DNA from: Aegilops tauschii subsp. strangulata
Lineage: Eukaryota > Streptophyta > Magnoliopsida > Poales > Poaceae
Assembly (NCBI RefSeq): GCF_002575655.3
Contig: NC_053039.3
Span: forward strand, 378,735,633-378,799,632
Direction of reading: 5' to 3'
Length of the DNA stretch: 64,000 bases
This document shows, in pieces, positions 22,958-34,415 of this stretch. The position numbers and the translations under genes are program-made. The notes below the pieces were generated by a model, which was not told where the DNA came from, made no database searches, and saw nothing but the letters and a program-made list of their open reading frames with translations. Position 1 is the stretch's first letter. Each line of letters opens with the position of its first letter.

Positions 22958-23101
22958 TGTTTCCCTGCAACACATATAAGGTAGTTAGTCATCAGGTTAA
23001 GTAAGGGTTCACATGCTATCAGTAAAATATGTTGATGAAAAATAAGCACATTGCAGATTCATCACATTAATTCAAGCCACATGGAAAACCCATTTATCCA
23101 A

Positions 23102-23700
23102 ACCAAGTATGATTAAGAACTAGGAAATATAGCAATTGTATATGTTTCTCATCTATTAAGTGCAGCCAAATTCGATTTATTCCTCACATGCACAACAATA
23201 CAAAATTCTACCAACGACAATTGGACATCGCAGTGTAGAATTGAACCAAGCAGTTAGCTAAACACCACAACAAATGAACCAAACATTAACTGAGCACCAC
23301 ATTGCACAATATAACATACTCCTAATAGAAGATCAGACAGTTAACCAAACCAAGCATGCTTAACAACTTGGAAATATGTCAATTGTATTTGTTTCTCATG
23401 TATTTAGTACAACCAAATTTGATTTATTTCTCACATGGTATACAATAACAGAATGCAGCCACAACAATTGAACATCGCATTGCAGAATTGAACCAAGCAG
23501 TTAACTAAACACCACAACAAATGAACCAAACGTTAACTGAGCACCACATTGCACAATATAACATACTCGTAATAGAAGATCAGACAGTTAACCAAACCAA
23601 GCATGCTTAACAACTTGGAAATATTGCACCCTGAAGAATTGAACATCACATTTCTAGAATTGAACCAAGCAGTTAACTGAACACCATATTGCATGACATA
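23102..23700. repeat. Tandem repeat, 247-bp period, about 2.4 copies
   Basis: The phrase ACCAAGYATG starts units at 23102, 23349 and 23596, exactly 247 bp apart. Later units begin AACCAAGCATGCTTAACAAC. The last is truncated and altered. No coding potential. Confidence 0.85.
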
Positions 23701-23740
23701 TAGAACATATACACTAGAATTTGTTAAGGAAAGGCAGTAG

Positions 23741-23841
23741 CTAGCAAACGATGGCCTCGAGAAAACGCCACGAACTGTCGTTTAAAGCAGCCAACCGCAT
23801 CGCGGTGTCGGTGCGCGAGGCATCAACAGTGGCCTCGACGG
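23741..23841 (-). pseudogene. CACTA-L cargo unit 2, 3' end, cut by solo LTR D
   Basis: The last 33 codons and the TAG stop (23741-23743) of the frame that begins beyond solo LTR D at 28250. Removing D and one CGAGG restores an unbroken frame (EEHLAVEATVDASRTDT). The insertion interrupts an otherwise open coding region. No known domain; the sequence is helical and charged. Confidence 0.6.
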
Positions 23842-25264
23842 CGAGGTGTGACACCCCAAAATTTTGACCTTGTTTTATTAATTAAGATTTTTGCCAGGAA
23901 ACTAAACTCTTCCATTTGTCAAGATTTACCCTTTTTGATATTATGGGTTTTTACCTCAAGTGAAAACTTTCAAAAGGTATTGTTGGACTTATACTCTCTC
24001 TATGAAACAATTCTTTATCAGTGGATTTAATTGCAAGGTTTGTTTTTTCTTGAGCTTTATTCTTTTAAAATAATTTTTTATGAATTTGGAGTCTCTGTTA
24101 CACTGCAACCATTTGGCAAATGCCTTTAAAATTTCACCAAAATTTGGGGATGTCATGTGATGTTTCCACATCACTTTTATGCAAAAATATCTTTTGGTTA
24201 TTGGGGATTTTGAGCTCTACACCAACTTTTCAAATCTGGTCTAGTAGGCATCTTTGCACTACAACCTACTTAAATATTCCTTTAAAAATTCTTCCAAGTG
24301 TTTGGAGATGTCAGTAGATGCATATGACTAAACTTCATGCAAAAACCCAGTGTTGTCCTTTGAAAAATTTGAGTGAATCAACCTCCTTTTCATTCTGGTC
24401 CAGTTTGGTGATTTGTACTGCAACCCTATTTTATTTTGCTCTAGTGCCCATGAGCTTTTTCCTGCTTGTAGCCCTCCCTACAAAACCCTTAAGTCCAGGA
24501 GAGTGGACCCTTTGGAGGATTTTAAGTGCATGCAATGAGACCTTGTTCTTTCTGTCCAAAGCTGAAGTATTGCAAAACTTGCACTAGCAAGTTTCTGGTT
24601 TTGCCCAAATGATCTTGCCATCATCACCTACAACTAGAGAGACCCTGATCTGGAGATTTTGGCCACTCCACGAGTTGCCTAAATGCACTTGGCATTCTGT
24701 CGAACACTTGGTGTGCACAGTCAGTTTTGGCATGTTTTCTAGTTTGCATTATGATCTTGATCCTCTGACCCAGAAACCTTGTCCACTAAACTCCTAGCTA
24801 TCCCTATCCTAGTCCTGTTAATTGCCAGCCTCACCGTCGCACTCTAGGCTGCCCTGGCATTTCGTCGAGCATGTCCCGTGCGTGCTCTGGGCGCGCCTAG
24901 AGCGCATGTTTTGCACGCGCGCGCACCGAGCCGCGCGTCGCACTGCCGCCCCCGCCGCGTCCCGCACATGGCCCTGGCTCGCCTGCAGAACCACGCACTA
25001 CACTCGCCCACTCTCCACGCCACCCCTGGCGCCCTACAGCGCCGCTGGCAGAGCTTTTGGCGGCACGCCGGCGTCGGCAGCGAGCCTCTGCCATGGACGG
25101 CGCCGCCCAAACCACACCAGCGCGCCAGCTGCCCCTATGAACAGCTCAAGCTTATCCTGGAGCCCGTCGGCACGCGCTCGTCGCCGCCACGTCGCCCTGC
25201 GGCTACAGAGCGACGGTCGCCGGCGTTCTTATCCACAGCCGCCACGGGACCAGCCTCTAGCGCC

Positions 25265-25272
25265 TATAAAAG
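25265..25272 (+). promoter_or_regulatory. TATA box of solo LTR D
   Basis: TATAAAAG ahead of a GC-rich leader, the layout of a plant LTR promoter. It fixes the LTR's orientation as plus. Confidence 0.6.
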
Positions 25273-27000
25273 GGACCCCGAGCCCCTCCGAGCGCTCAGG
25301 CGACCTCAAGCCTTCCCCCTAGAGCTCCCCAAGCAGTGGATTGACCGGGAGATGCCATCTCCCCCACCTCCGGCCGGTTCGGCCGCCGCCGCCTTCCGGT
25401 GCCATTCGTCGCAACCAGCCACTCCCCCGCCCATCCAGCGCCACCACTCGCTTCCCCTTGTCCTTGCGGAGCTGCCCAGCGCCTCAGCCTCGTTCGGAAA
25501 CCACCGGAGCCCAAAATCCACTTCACTCCCGTAGCCCCCTCCGCCGCGGAGCTCGCCGCCGGCGACTCCTCCACCCACCGTCGACCCAACGACCACCGAG
25601 AGGACCGCCCCGGTCTGGCGGATCCATCCCTGCCCTCAGGTGCCCTCGAGGAGCCGCCGTTCGTCGCCGGCGATCGCCGGAGTCCCGCTCCCGTTCGGGC
25701 AGAGAAGAGGAGGGAGAGGGAAGAATGGTCAAACCTGACCAGTGGGGCCTCTGGACCCACTGTCAGTGACCCCCGCGCCACCCACGCTGGCTTAAGTGGT
25801 CGCGTAAAACCCCGGAGTACGTCTCCTATGTTTCGAAAGCGTATTCTCCCCCGAAACGTTTTCTTTTTCTGGATTTTATTAAAAACAGAGATTTGACCAA
25901 ACTTTGACTGGCTATAGCTTTTAAAATAAAACTCCAAATGAGTTGATTCTTTTTCCTACCTCTCTCAAATTTCATCTAGTTTATTTTAATATTTATTTCA
26001 AAAATATTTGAGACAACTTTTTGTACTGTGTTTGAAATATTTGTTATTTGAATATTTTTCAAAATAGGAAATGGAGAGAGAAGAAAACTTTCAGAAAGTG
26101 CACCCTTTGCATACTCTTGAAGGCAAGCATTCTGAACTCTGGCATAATATTTTCGTGAGGTGTTTGATACGGTTACAACACCTTTTTTTTGACTCGGAGC
26201 ATACGTTATTTTTTTTACGTAACGATAAAGTCACACGCATGAGTGCACATTGGAGATGATTTGCTGTTAGTAATGGATATGCTGGTGTTAGTGTTCATCC
26301 TCGTGAGCTTCTCATACATACCGGAAGGAAGCCGGGAAAGTCGTGGTCTTGGGTAGACACGAGCTTGTCCCTAGTTCCTCGTTGAGACGAGTATGTCCGG
26401 TATGGCATGGTGAGGCTTGATGAGTGGTGAGTTTATCTGTTGATGAAAATATTTTGGTTATGCTAATCATTCGGAGAATACTTGGACCTCCTGAGTTGGC
26501 CATAGGTCGAGTCTTGATTAGTAACTTCCACTTCTTGTTTTGTACTACCACTTGTCCCTGCCGCAGGTAGGGTACGGTTCAGTAAGTTGTCAACCCCTTA
26601 CCAAGGCACACACCGTACAGAGAGGCCATGGTGGAAGATACCGGGTGCATCCGGTAGGCATGCCACCTGGTCCGGGGGCATGGGTGTTTCCGGTTGGGAC
26701 CGAGAGGGGGGCACCCCTTAGAGCGCGCGAATATAAATTTGATCCCATGCTACGTCGAGGTTGTAGCCTCCCCACTTAGAGTTTTGCTTGACGGGTGTCG
26801 TGGGTGATTTCAGACACCGGTAAGTTAAGCTGGTGTGTGCAGGTCAGGCGTGTTTTCAATTAAAAGGCCGTAGGCAGAATTAGTCCCGATGGGCTAAATA
26901 AATCCGTTACTCGTGGGTAAATAGTACGCCCTCTGCAGAGGATATATCCATTCGGATAGCCATGTTCATGGGTAAGGACTACAGTCTGAGATGGGTCTAG

Positions 27001-27115
27001 TGACGGTTTTCGGATGGAGAACGGTTAAACTGGATCATAGTAACGGTATTCGGATGGAGAACGGCTTAATTAGAATCTAGGGACGGTCTTCGGATGGAGA
27101 AACGGCTAGACTAGA
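27001..27115 (+). repeat. 40-bp x 3 repeat in solo LTR D
   Basis: The core CGGATGGAGA occurs at 27011, 27051 and 27091, each within ACGGTNTTCGGATGGAGAAC. Confidence 0.8.
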
Positions 27116-27240
27116 TATTGTTTATGACCGGTGACATATGAGGATTATGTTTATTATTACCATGGACTAACCATTTACATTATTTGAATTATTGAGTATC
27201 CCTGGGACGGTTCTACCTCCTGGATATTCACTGTGATTAT

Positions 27241-27488
27241 TCTTTATAAGCCCTTTATGTGGTGTCGCTCAGACGCCCGACTGCGGCATGTTTGTTATTT
27301 AATTTTTCTTTATAAGCCCTTTATGTGGTGTCGCTCAGACGCCCGACTGCGGCATGTTTGTTATTTAATTTTTCTTTATAAGCCCTTTATGTGGTGTCGC
27401 TCAGACGCCCGACTGCGGCATGTTTGTTATTTAATTTTTCTTTATAAGACCTTTATGTGGTGTCGCTCAGACGCCCGCCTGCGGCATT
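27241..27488 (+). repeat. 66-bp x 4 tandem repeat in solo LTR D
   Basis: Units start at 27241, 27307, 27373 and 27439. The first three are nearly identical; the fourth has changes and is shorter. Since 66 is divisible by 3 the array keeps one frame open as a 22-residue repeat, which is most likely coincidental. Confidence 0.88.
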
Positions 27489-28066
27489 GTTAATTTATTT
27501 GCAACCTTTCGAGGAGTCATTTCAGACACTCGGTCAGTGCATTCTATTTTTACTCCCGTATTGTATGTTCATATTTTCTCTGGATGCGTGCATCACAGAT
27601 TTTCGTGGCAGACGTTATGATCATGAATATTTCGGAGCATGATTATCCCTTGTTATATTATACCCGTGTTCCTGATGTTTGCGAGTACATTCAAACGTAC
27701 TCACTGGCTTGTCCCTGGCTATTGTCTTGGCCAGATTTCGCGCATGGAAATAGCATTGCGATGACAGCCCCGGAACCTGCGCAATGATGATAGCAGCCTC
27801 GTGAAGATAGGAGTTATCCTGGTCAGCTGTTCTTGTGGGAAATGGAGTCCCATAGACGCAGATGTACCACAAACCGCTTCCGCCATCAACCACTAGAAAC
27901 CAAGTGTTGTACTCCTAGGCCACAATGGTCTTGTACTGCATATTTTGTACTTTGCTTGGAATTCTTGTATCAAGTTGGTGCCTCATCAGCTAACAGTAAT
28001 CCTGGGGCTGGTGAGCACAAAGGCCGTTTTCTGGGAAATTAATATCCCGAAAAACCGGTCGTGACA

Positions 28067-28250
28067 CGAGGTGCTCCTCCAAGATCTGGGGGTCGGCACG
28101 AATGGCAGCCATCGCGACCTCATCCGTGCGTGCGGCCGCGATTTGCTTCTCCGCTGCCAAATGCTCCTTGAGATCCTGGCTATACTGCGTGCACCATGGC
28201 TTAGGGCGGCACTTATTTGGTGGAGGGGTCGGTGATTTGGGTGGAAGGTG
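28067..28250 (-). pseudogene. CACTA-L cargo unit 2, main part
   Basis: The frame opens after a TGA at 28251-28253 and reads KCRPKPWCTQYSQDL, then AAEKQIAAARTDEVAMAAIR, and continues after solo LTR D at 23841. Total open frame is 94 residues plus stop. No ATG exists near the upstream limit, so a 5' exon must be spliced on or has been lost. The protein is charged and helical with no recognised domain. Weak similarity to the 70-bp upstream module of other cargo genes lies around 28456-28521. Confidence 0.5.
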
Positions 28251-28539
28251 TCACGCTCGCGCCGGCGGTCGGGGCATGTGGGATGTGGAAGGAGGAGGAG
28301 GATGGGGGTCGGGTGTGGATTACCTGCCTGGATAGGCGAGGCCGAGAAGCGTGAAGGTGGGTCGCCGGCAAGGAGGCGGCGCTGCAAGCAAGGAGTGAAG
28401 GTCTCAACTTGGAAAGGAAGGCGGAAAGGAGGGAAATGTGGCTTTTGGTAAGGGGGCGGGGAGGTAGATATTTCCGCGGAACCCGAAAATTTGGAATCGC
28501 TTCAGCCAAAAAATTGGCGCGCAAAGTGTCATCAGACAT

Positions 28540-28821
28540 GGTCCCTTATTCAGAACCGTGTACGATATGTGAACATCATAAACGATTCTGATAGCTTAAC
28601 CCGTGTGTGATAAGTTTTGAACGTCAACAATTTTGGTTCGAATTTCCATGGTTACAGTGGTCATCCACGTCATTGCATAATTTGGGTACACAAAGGAGAC
28701 TACAACACACCCACACTTCTTAAGCGAACAAGTTTAGCAATTAAACAAAGCTAGCTGGCCTAAACATTAATCTAACTAATTAAAGACCGGCGCTACTAAT
28801 TAAACAAAACAAAGAGTACTA
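28540..28821. other. CACTA-L spacer between cargo units 2 and 3
   Basis: Short subterminal-like phrases (GTGTACGATATGTGAAC, AACCCGTGTGTGATAAG) lie around 28556-28615. This is the 3' side of the next minus-strand unit. No gene. Confidence 0.4.
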
Positions 28822-29459
28822 CTACAGCTGGTGCTCGTCGATCTCCGTCGCCGCCTCCATGTCTAGCTCGCGCCCGACGGTCTCCTTGGGAAGGGGCTCC
28901 ATGGCATCAATCGCACCATACTCAGCAAGCATCTCGCCATCCGCGTCCGCCATATCTTTGGAATAGGCCGCCACGAGCAGGGTGTGGGCGGCCGCGATCT
29001 GGGCTTTGGCGGGCTCCGTCGTGGCAAGGTATGCCGCGCAGGAACGGATGGCTGCTCGAACTCTCTCGATGATTGCCAACTCTTCGGCCGTGGGTTGCCG
29101 ACGTTGTCGGAGAAGCTTCCTTCGATTCGTGCAATGAGCGCCACGAGCTGGGCGTGGATGGCCTCGACATGGTGGTGGGCGGCCTCCATCAGGGCTAAGG
29201 CCGCCGCTGCGGAATGGACAGCTGCTGTGCCGCTCTTGCCAATTGTTATCCCCGAGGCAGATGCTGCTGCTGCCGCCTGAGAAGCAACAGCGGCTGTTTG
29301 GGCTGCCTTGGCCGCCCGAACGCAGACTGCGGTCGCCCTCACGAAGCTTGTTAGCACGCGCCTGGCGGCTGCGGCCGCGCTCTCGCCGGAGTGGGCCTCA
29401 CGACGCAGGTCCACGTCCCCATCCTTCACCGGCGACGATTGAACAGTGAAATGAAATTT
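28822..29459 (-). pseudogene. Ala-rich helical protein, CACTA-L cargo unit 3
   Basis: Minus-strand text from 29429 reads an Ala-rich region (AVHSAAAALALMEAAHHHV) followed by LVALIARIEGSFSDN. The downstream part, PTAEELAIIERVRAAIRSC through KETVGRELDME and EIDEHQL, lies in another frame and ends at 28822. The frames cross near 29095, so either one indel broke the gene or a small intron exists. No ATG is evident at the 5' end; upstream codons stay open to about 29459 without one. The composition suggests a helical, possibly coiled-coil protein. Function is unknown and I recognise no domain. Confidence 0.5.
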
Positions 29460-29734
29460 GGGGAGTGAGCTAGTGTGCTTGACATGCCGGCTGTGGACTG
29501 TAGCCGACGCACCTTCTCTCGTAAGCCATGGGCGTACTATACACCGACGATGCTCTAAGATATTTTGTGCTGCATCTCACACGGTTGGTGATAATAAACT
29601 ATGTGCGATCTACTTGATTTATCGTCTTGATCATTTGAATTATGTAATGGGGTCACAGCTACAAAGGATGGTGTTTGAATTGTTAGAACTTTTATCTGCA
29701 GTGAACATGCAACTATAGGTGTGTCGTCAAAAAA
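29460..29734. other. Spacer with subterminal-like phrases
   Basis: It contains a CATCTCACACGGTTGGTGATA-type phrase near 29573-29593 resembling the subterminal units. No gene seen. Confidence 0.4.
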
Positions 29735-32498
29735 ATTGGAATTATTCAGGGTTCATTTGTACATTTTTATACATTAACTAGGTTTTCCAGGCATTTTATG
29801 CGCATAATTCAAATTTGAACTACATGCACATGCTCCAGTGCATGTAAACTTATTGAAAAATCAAATATGTGTCCTTGGTTGCATGCTTAGGTCCCATGCA
29901 AGAAATGGGAATGAATTCCAAACACCCTGCCATCGTCACTCGGCCGCAAACATTGAGATACCTGGTTTTTAAATTCTAGTAAATCCAAAACTCGTCTGAA
30001 ATTCATGAAACTTGGCATGCTATCATGTAGCGGCATCAACATGCTGTGGTAAAAGTTTTGTCCCATTCGGGGCAGGTTTGGGTATAAGCTTCTCACAAAC
30101 CAGAGCTTCTCACAACAAGCGTGATGGTTTCGGTAGGGAACGTGCCACCTTTGGGGACGAAACGATATCCGTTGCCTCTTATTGCTTTCAAAAAATTTCG
30201 AGTGTCAACATAGAACAACAAGAGTGTTGTGTTCAATTTTGGAATTTTTTGGGGGTTCGTTTGGACATTTTTATACATTAACTAGGTTTTCCAGGCTTTT
30301 TATGTGCATAATTCAAATTTGAACTACATGCACATTCTCCAGTGCATATAAATTGGTTGAAAAATCAAATCTGTGTCCTTGGGTGCATGCTTAGGTCCCA
30401 TGCAAGAAATGGGAATGCATTTCAAGCACCAGGGCGCCGTTGATTGCCGGCAAAACATTGAGATGCCTGGTTTTTAAATTCTAGTAAATCCAAAACTCGT
30501 CTGAAATTCATGAAACTTGGCATGCTATCATGGAGCGGCATCAACATGCCATGGTACAAATTTTGTCCCATTTGGGGCAGGTTTGGGTATATGCTTCTCA
30601 CAAACGGGAGCTTCTCACAACAAGCATGATGGTTTTCGGTAGGGAACGTCCCACCGTTGGGGACGAAACGATATCCGTTGCCTCTTATTGCTTTCAAATT
30701 TTTTTCTCGTGTCAACATAGAACAACAGGAGTGTTGTGTGAATTTTCATGATTTTTCGGGGTTCGTTTGGACATTTTTATGCATTAACTGAGTTTTCAAT
30801 GCATTTATGTGCATAATTCAAATTCGAACCACATGCACATGCTCCAGTGCATATAAATTGGTTGAAAAATCAAATCTGTGTCCTTGGGTGCATGCTTAGG
30901 TCCCATGCAAGAAATGGGAATGAATTTCAAACACCAGGTCACCGTTCATTGCCGGCAAAACATTGAGATGCCTGGTTTTTAAATTCTAGTAAATCCAAAA
31001 CTCGTCTGAAATCCATGAAACTTGGCATGCTATCATGTAGCGGCATGAACATGCCGTGGTACAAATTTTGTCCCATTTGGGGCAGGTTTGGGTATATGCT
31101 TCTCACAAACCGGAGCTTCTCACAACAAGCATGATGGTTTTCGGTAGGGAATGTCCCACCTTTGGGGACGAAACGATATCCATTGCCTCTTATTGCTTTC
31201 AAATTTTTTTCTCGTGTCAACATAGAACAACAGGAGTGTTATGTGAATTTTTGTGATTATTCAGGGTTCATTTGGACATTTTTATACATTAACCGTGTTT
31301 TCAATGCATTTTTGTGCATAATTCAAATTTGAACTACATGCACATGCTCCAGTGCATATAAATTGGTTGAAAAATCAAATATGTGTCCTTGGGTGCATGC
31401 TTAGGTCCCATGCAAGAAATGGCAATGAATTTCAAACACCAGGGCACCGTTGATTGCCGGCAAAACATTGAGATGCCTGGTGTTTAAACTCTAGTAAATC
31501 CAAAACTTGTCTGAAATTCATGAAACTTGGCATGCTATCATGGAGCGGCATCAACATGCGTTGTACAATTTTTGTCCCATTTGGGGCAGGTTTGGGTATA
31601 TGCTTCTCACAAACCGGAGCTTCTCACAACAAGCATGATGGTTTTCGGTAGGGAACGTCTCACGTTTGGGGATGAAATGATACCCATTGCCTCTTATTGC
31701 TTTCAATTTTTTTTCTCGTGTCAACATAGAACAACAGGAGTGTTGTGTGATTTTTGTGATTTTTTGGGGTTCATTTGGACATTTTTATGCATTAACTGAG
31801 TTTTCAATGCATTTATGTGCATAATTCAAATTTGAACTAGTGCATATAAATTGGTTGAAAAATCAAATTTGTGTCCTTGGGTGCATGCTTAGGTCCCATG
31901 CAAGAAATGGGAATGAATTTCAAACACCAGGGCATCGTTGATTGCTGTCAAAACATTGAGATGCCTGGTTTTTAAATTCTAGTTAATCCAAAACTCGTCT
32001 GAAATTCATGAAACTTGGCATGCTATCATGGAGCGGCATCAACATGCCATGGTACAAATTTTGTCCCATTTGGGGCAGGTTTGGGTATATGCTTCTCACA
32101 AACCGGAGCTTCTCACAACAAGCATGATGGTTTTCGGTAGGGAACGTCCCACCTTTGGGGACGAAACGATACCCATTGCCTCTTATTGCTTTCAATTTTT
32201 TTCTTGTGTCAACATAGAACAACAGGAGTGTTGTGTGAATTTTTGTGAATTTCGGGGTGCGTTTGGACATTTTTATGCATTAACTGAGTTTTCGATGCAT
32301 TTATGTGCATAATCCAAATTTGAACTACATGCACATGCTCTAGTGCATATAAATTGGTTGAAAAATCAAATCTGCGTCCTTGGGTGCATGCTTAGGTCCC
32401 ATGCAAGAAATGGGAATGAATGTCAAACACCAGGGCACCGTTGATTGCCGGCAAAACATTGAGACGCCTCGTTTTTAAATTCTAGTAAATCCAAAATT
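29735..32498. repeat. 505-bp tandem repeat, about 5.5 copies
   Basis: The marker CTCGTCTGAA or a one-base variant occurs at 29991, 30496, 31001, 31506 and 31994: three intervals of exactly 505 bp, then 488 because copy five lacks about 17 bp near 31840. Unit text includes GCATGCTATCATGNAGCGGC and GGGGCAGGTTTGGGTATAT. Frames of 60-100 codons recur in each unit on both strands but are not extended or start-matched, so I do not call genes. Confidence 0.92.
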
Positions 32499-33474
32499 CT
32501 GTTAACCATTCACGTGACGCCACGTGTCTTGGTTTTAATGGCTATAGGAGGTGCCGTGCGGACAGCTGCTTGACCTTGACTGATTGGGAGACGTGCGAGC
32601 GCCGTCCGGTGCGGAGGCTGACCGAGAGGCGTGCAAGTTGTCCTCGAGTGCGCAGGCTCACCAGGAAGCGTGCGAGCTATACGCTGAAAGGCTCATTGGG
32701 AAGCGAGCCCTTAGACTTCCATGGCCACCCGCCTTGCTCGCATCCTCGCCATTAATGGCGCCCAAGCCACAGTTTAATTCACTTTTTAAATATAAAACAC
32801 TCATCGCAAACGCTTTAGTTAGAACACCCATATGCAAACCGACAGCTTCCCCAGGAAGCCAAGAGAAAATGTGCCGAGCAGGATTTCTGCAGCTCTTGAT
32901 CACAAACGATTTAGATAGAACACCCGTATGCAAAGTGAGAGCAGCGCAGTATTTGTGCATCCCTTCAACGCAAACGATTGTTTTGGATGACCTGTGTGCA
33001 ACCACGTACAAACAATTTGGTAAGATTTGCATCTGTCATATTGGGTATGTTGCCATTTGTCAAACTGGAAAGATTTACATTTGTTGATCTAGTAACGTTG
33101 CCGTCTGTCAATCCTTGTAACACTGCGATTTGTCAAAATATGCAACTAGAAATCATTAGCACTATGTAATTTTTGCAACTAAAATTCAGTAATTAAGCAT
33201 AGATTTCATTCATAGATTAAGCAGTCGTTCTTAATTTATACAAACAGTTCAACTCGACAGCTGAACCGACTAAACTTCTCCCCAATTGTTGCCAACCATG
33301 TACGGAAACTGAAATAGCTAGTTCAACTATATATACTAGCTAATTTTAAGTACGTTGTATAGTTTGACCACACATCTATAGTCAGATGAACTGAAGAAAA
33401 TAGCCCCTAAATACTACTACTACCACGGAGGGGCTTTGTGCTACTTCCGGCAGCCTCTCCTCCGTCGAGCGCGC
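32499..33474. other. CACTA-L non-coding interior
   Basis: GC-rich AGGCTGACCGAGAGGCGTGC-like repeats (32600-32710), then irregular units with TGCAAACCG / TTGCCATTTGTCAA motifs (32790-33160). No gene is supported. Confidence 0.45.
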
Positions 33475-34221
33475 TCAGTAAGAGGCAGAGGAGGAGGAGG
33501 AGCCTACCGACGAGCTGGACAAAGGCAATACGGTGCCTACCGCTGCTGCACGTTCAGCGATGCTCGCCAGCTCGAACGCCCGCTGCCGCTCTAGACGATC
33601 CCTCTCGAAGCGGCCGGACTGCTCGTAGATCTCCTGATTCCTCGCCTCTGCGTCGGCGTGTGCTGCGGCCACGGCTGCGGTAAGGCTCTTTGCATGCTCG
33701 ACGAGGCGCTCCTCCTCCTCCCGCAGGAACTCGATGTAGCGCGCATGGTCGCTGATGCACGTGCGGGCCTCCACCTCCGCCTCCCTCCTTCGGGCGGTGG
33801 TGGCGGAGTGGGTGATGATCTCGGTGGGCTGGCGGCCACGACGGTCGATGATGGGGTGGCGGCCACGACCACCACCTCCCGCCTTCGGGCCGCGGTGGCA
33901 GAGCAGGTGATGGCCATGGTGGCCGACAGTGGGGTGGCGGCCACGACGGCCACCTCCCGCCTTCGGGCCACGGCGGCGGGGCAGGAGATGGCCCTGGGTT
34001 TTGACGGTGGTGTGGCGGCAACGGCGGCCGGCAACAGCTGCCGACGGGTAGTGGCGGCGGAGCGTGTGGTGGGTGTTCCGCGCACACCCAACAGGGACGC
34101 CACGCGCACTACAGTACGTCGGGGACTGCGCCGCCGCCGCAGTGTAGCCTCCCAGCTGGAGCTGTCCTCTGATGACGGAGGAGTGGCTGAGCGACGATGA
34201 CGGACCGGTGCCATTGGCCAT
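33475..34221 (-). CDS. Coiled-coil protein, CACTA-L cargo unit 4
   Basis: A 248-residue single frame from ATG 34221. A TATAAAAA box lies at 34303-34296, about 75 bp upstream. Residues 1-30 are Ser-rich; about 60-135 are His/Arg/Gly-rich with a GPKAGGG repeat that looks like a duplicated exon or low-complexity insert. About 140-225 is a charged helix (EVEARTCISDHARYIEFLRE then EEERLVEHAKSL) that fits a coiled coil. The tail is Ser-rich. Opposite-strand frames here are composition artefacts. It resembles the 57359-57778 protein of CACTA-3 in size and helical style, but I see no clear homology. Function unknown. Confidence 0.6.
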   Translation of the reverse strand: MANGTGPSSSLSHSSVIRGQLQLGGYTAAAAQSPTYCSARGVPVGCARNTHHTLRRHYPSAAVAGRRCRHTTVKTQGHLLPRRRGPKAGGGRRGRHPTVGHHGHHLLCHRGPKAGGGGRGRHPIIDRRGRQPTEIITHSATTARRREAEVEARTCISDHARYIEFLREEEERLVEHAKSLTAAVAAAHADAEARNQEIYEQSGRFERDRLERQRAFELASIAERAAAVGTVLPLSSSSVGSSSSSASY

Positions 34222-34295
34222 TGTGGGAGAAGCAGACGAGATAAGCTACAGGGAGGGAGGGGAAAATGCGACGCGGGACTCGTCGGCCGTGAGGG

Positions 34296-34303
34296 TTTTT
34301 ATA
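34296..34303 (-). promoter_or_regulatory. TATA box of cargo unit 4
   Basis: Minus-strand TATAAAAA, 75 bp before the ATG at 34221. Confidence 0.65.
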
Positions 34304-34345
34304 GCAGGCCGGTAAGCATTGGGATTTTGGGGGATTTCACCGAGT

Positions 34346-34415
34346 CGGGCGGGAAGCTTGCGCGGGAACCTGCGAGGTTGCGTGGGAACGGGCTCACCGA
34401 CGATTAATTGGCGCC
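34346..34415. promoter_or_regulatory. 70-bp module shared with CACTA-2
   Basis: CGGGCGGGAAGCTTGCGCGG to AATTGGCGCC. The same 70-bp layout, about 80% identical by eye, occurs reversed upstream of the exonuclease-like pseudogene in CACTA-2 (about 50767-50836). Confidence 0.6.

Larger units (their letters stand above)
23847..28066 (+). mobile_element. Solo LTR D, 4.2 kb, LARD/Sukkula-like
   Basis: It begins TGTGACACCCCAAAATTTTG and ends AACCGGTCGTGACA, with CGAGG on both sides (23842-23846, 28067-28071) and no second LTR. The long LTR (4220 bp) is the size class of barley LARD elements such as Sukkula; that assignment is from size only. A TATAAAAG box at 25265-25272 is followed by a GC-rich leader (to about 25770). 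It also holds a 40-bp x 3 repeat (27001-27115) and a 66-bp x 4 repeat (27241-27488). Confidence 0.88.

Noticed and set aside
24822..25937. Several overlapping frames up to 218 codons on both strands
   Set aside because: GC-rich leader of solo LTR D downstream of its TATA box; frames overlap on both strands and match no protein style.
27233..27493. 86-codon frame of 22-residue repeats
   Set aside because: A 66-bp tandem repeat in an LTR; periodicity divisible by three explains the open frame.
30012..32312. Frames of 66-95 codons on both strands
   Set aside because: Copies of one another inside the 505-bp tandem array, with no consistent start.
29735..32498. CRISPR-like regularly spaced repeats
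   Set aside because: Units are 505 bp in a plant transposon, with no short repeat-spacer structure.
33554..34214. Frames of 177-207 codons overlapping cargo unit 4
   Set aside because: Shadow frames of the GC-rich 33475-34221 ORF; they lack the TATA/ATG arrangement.
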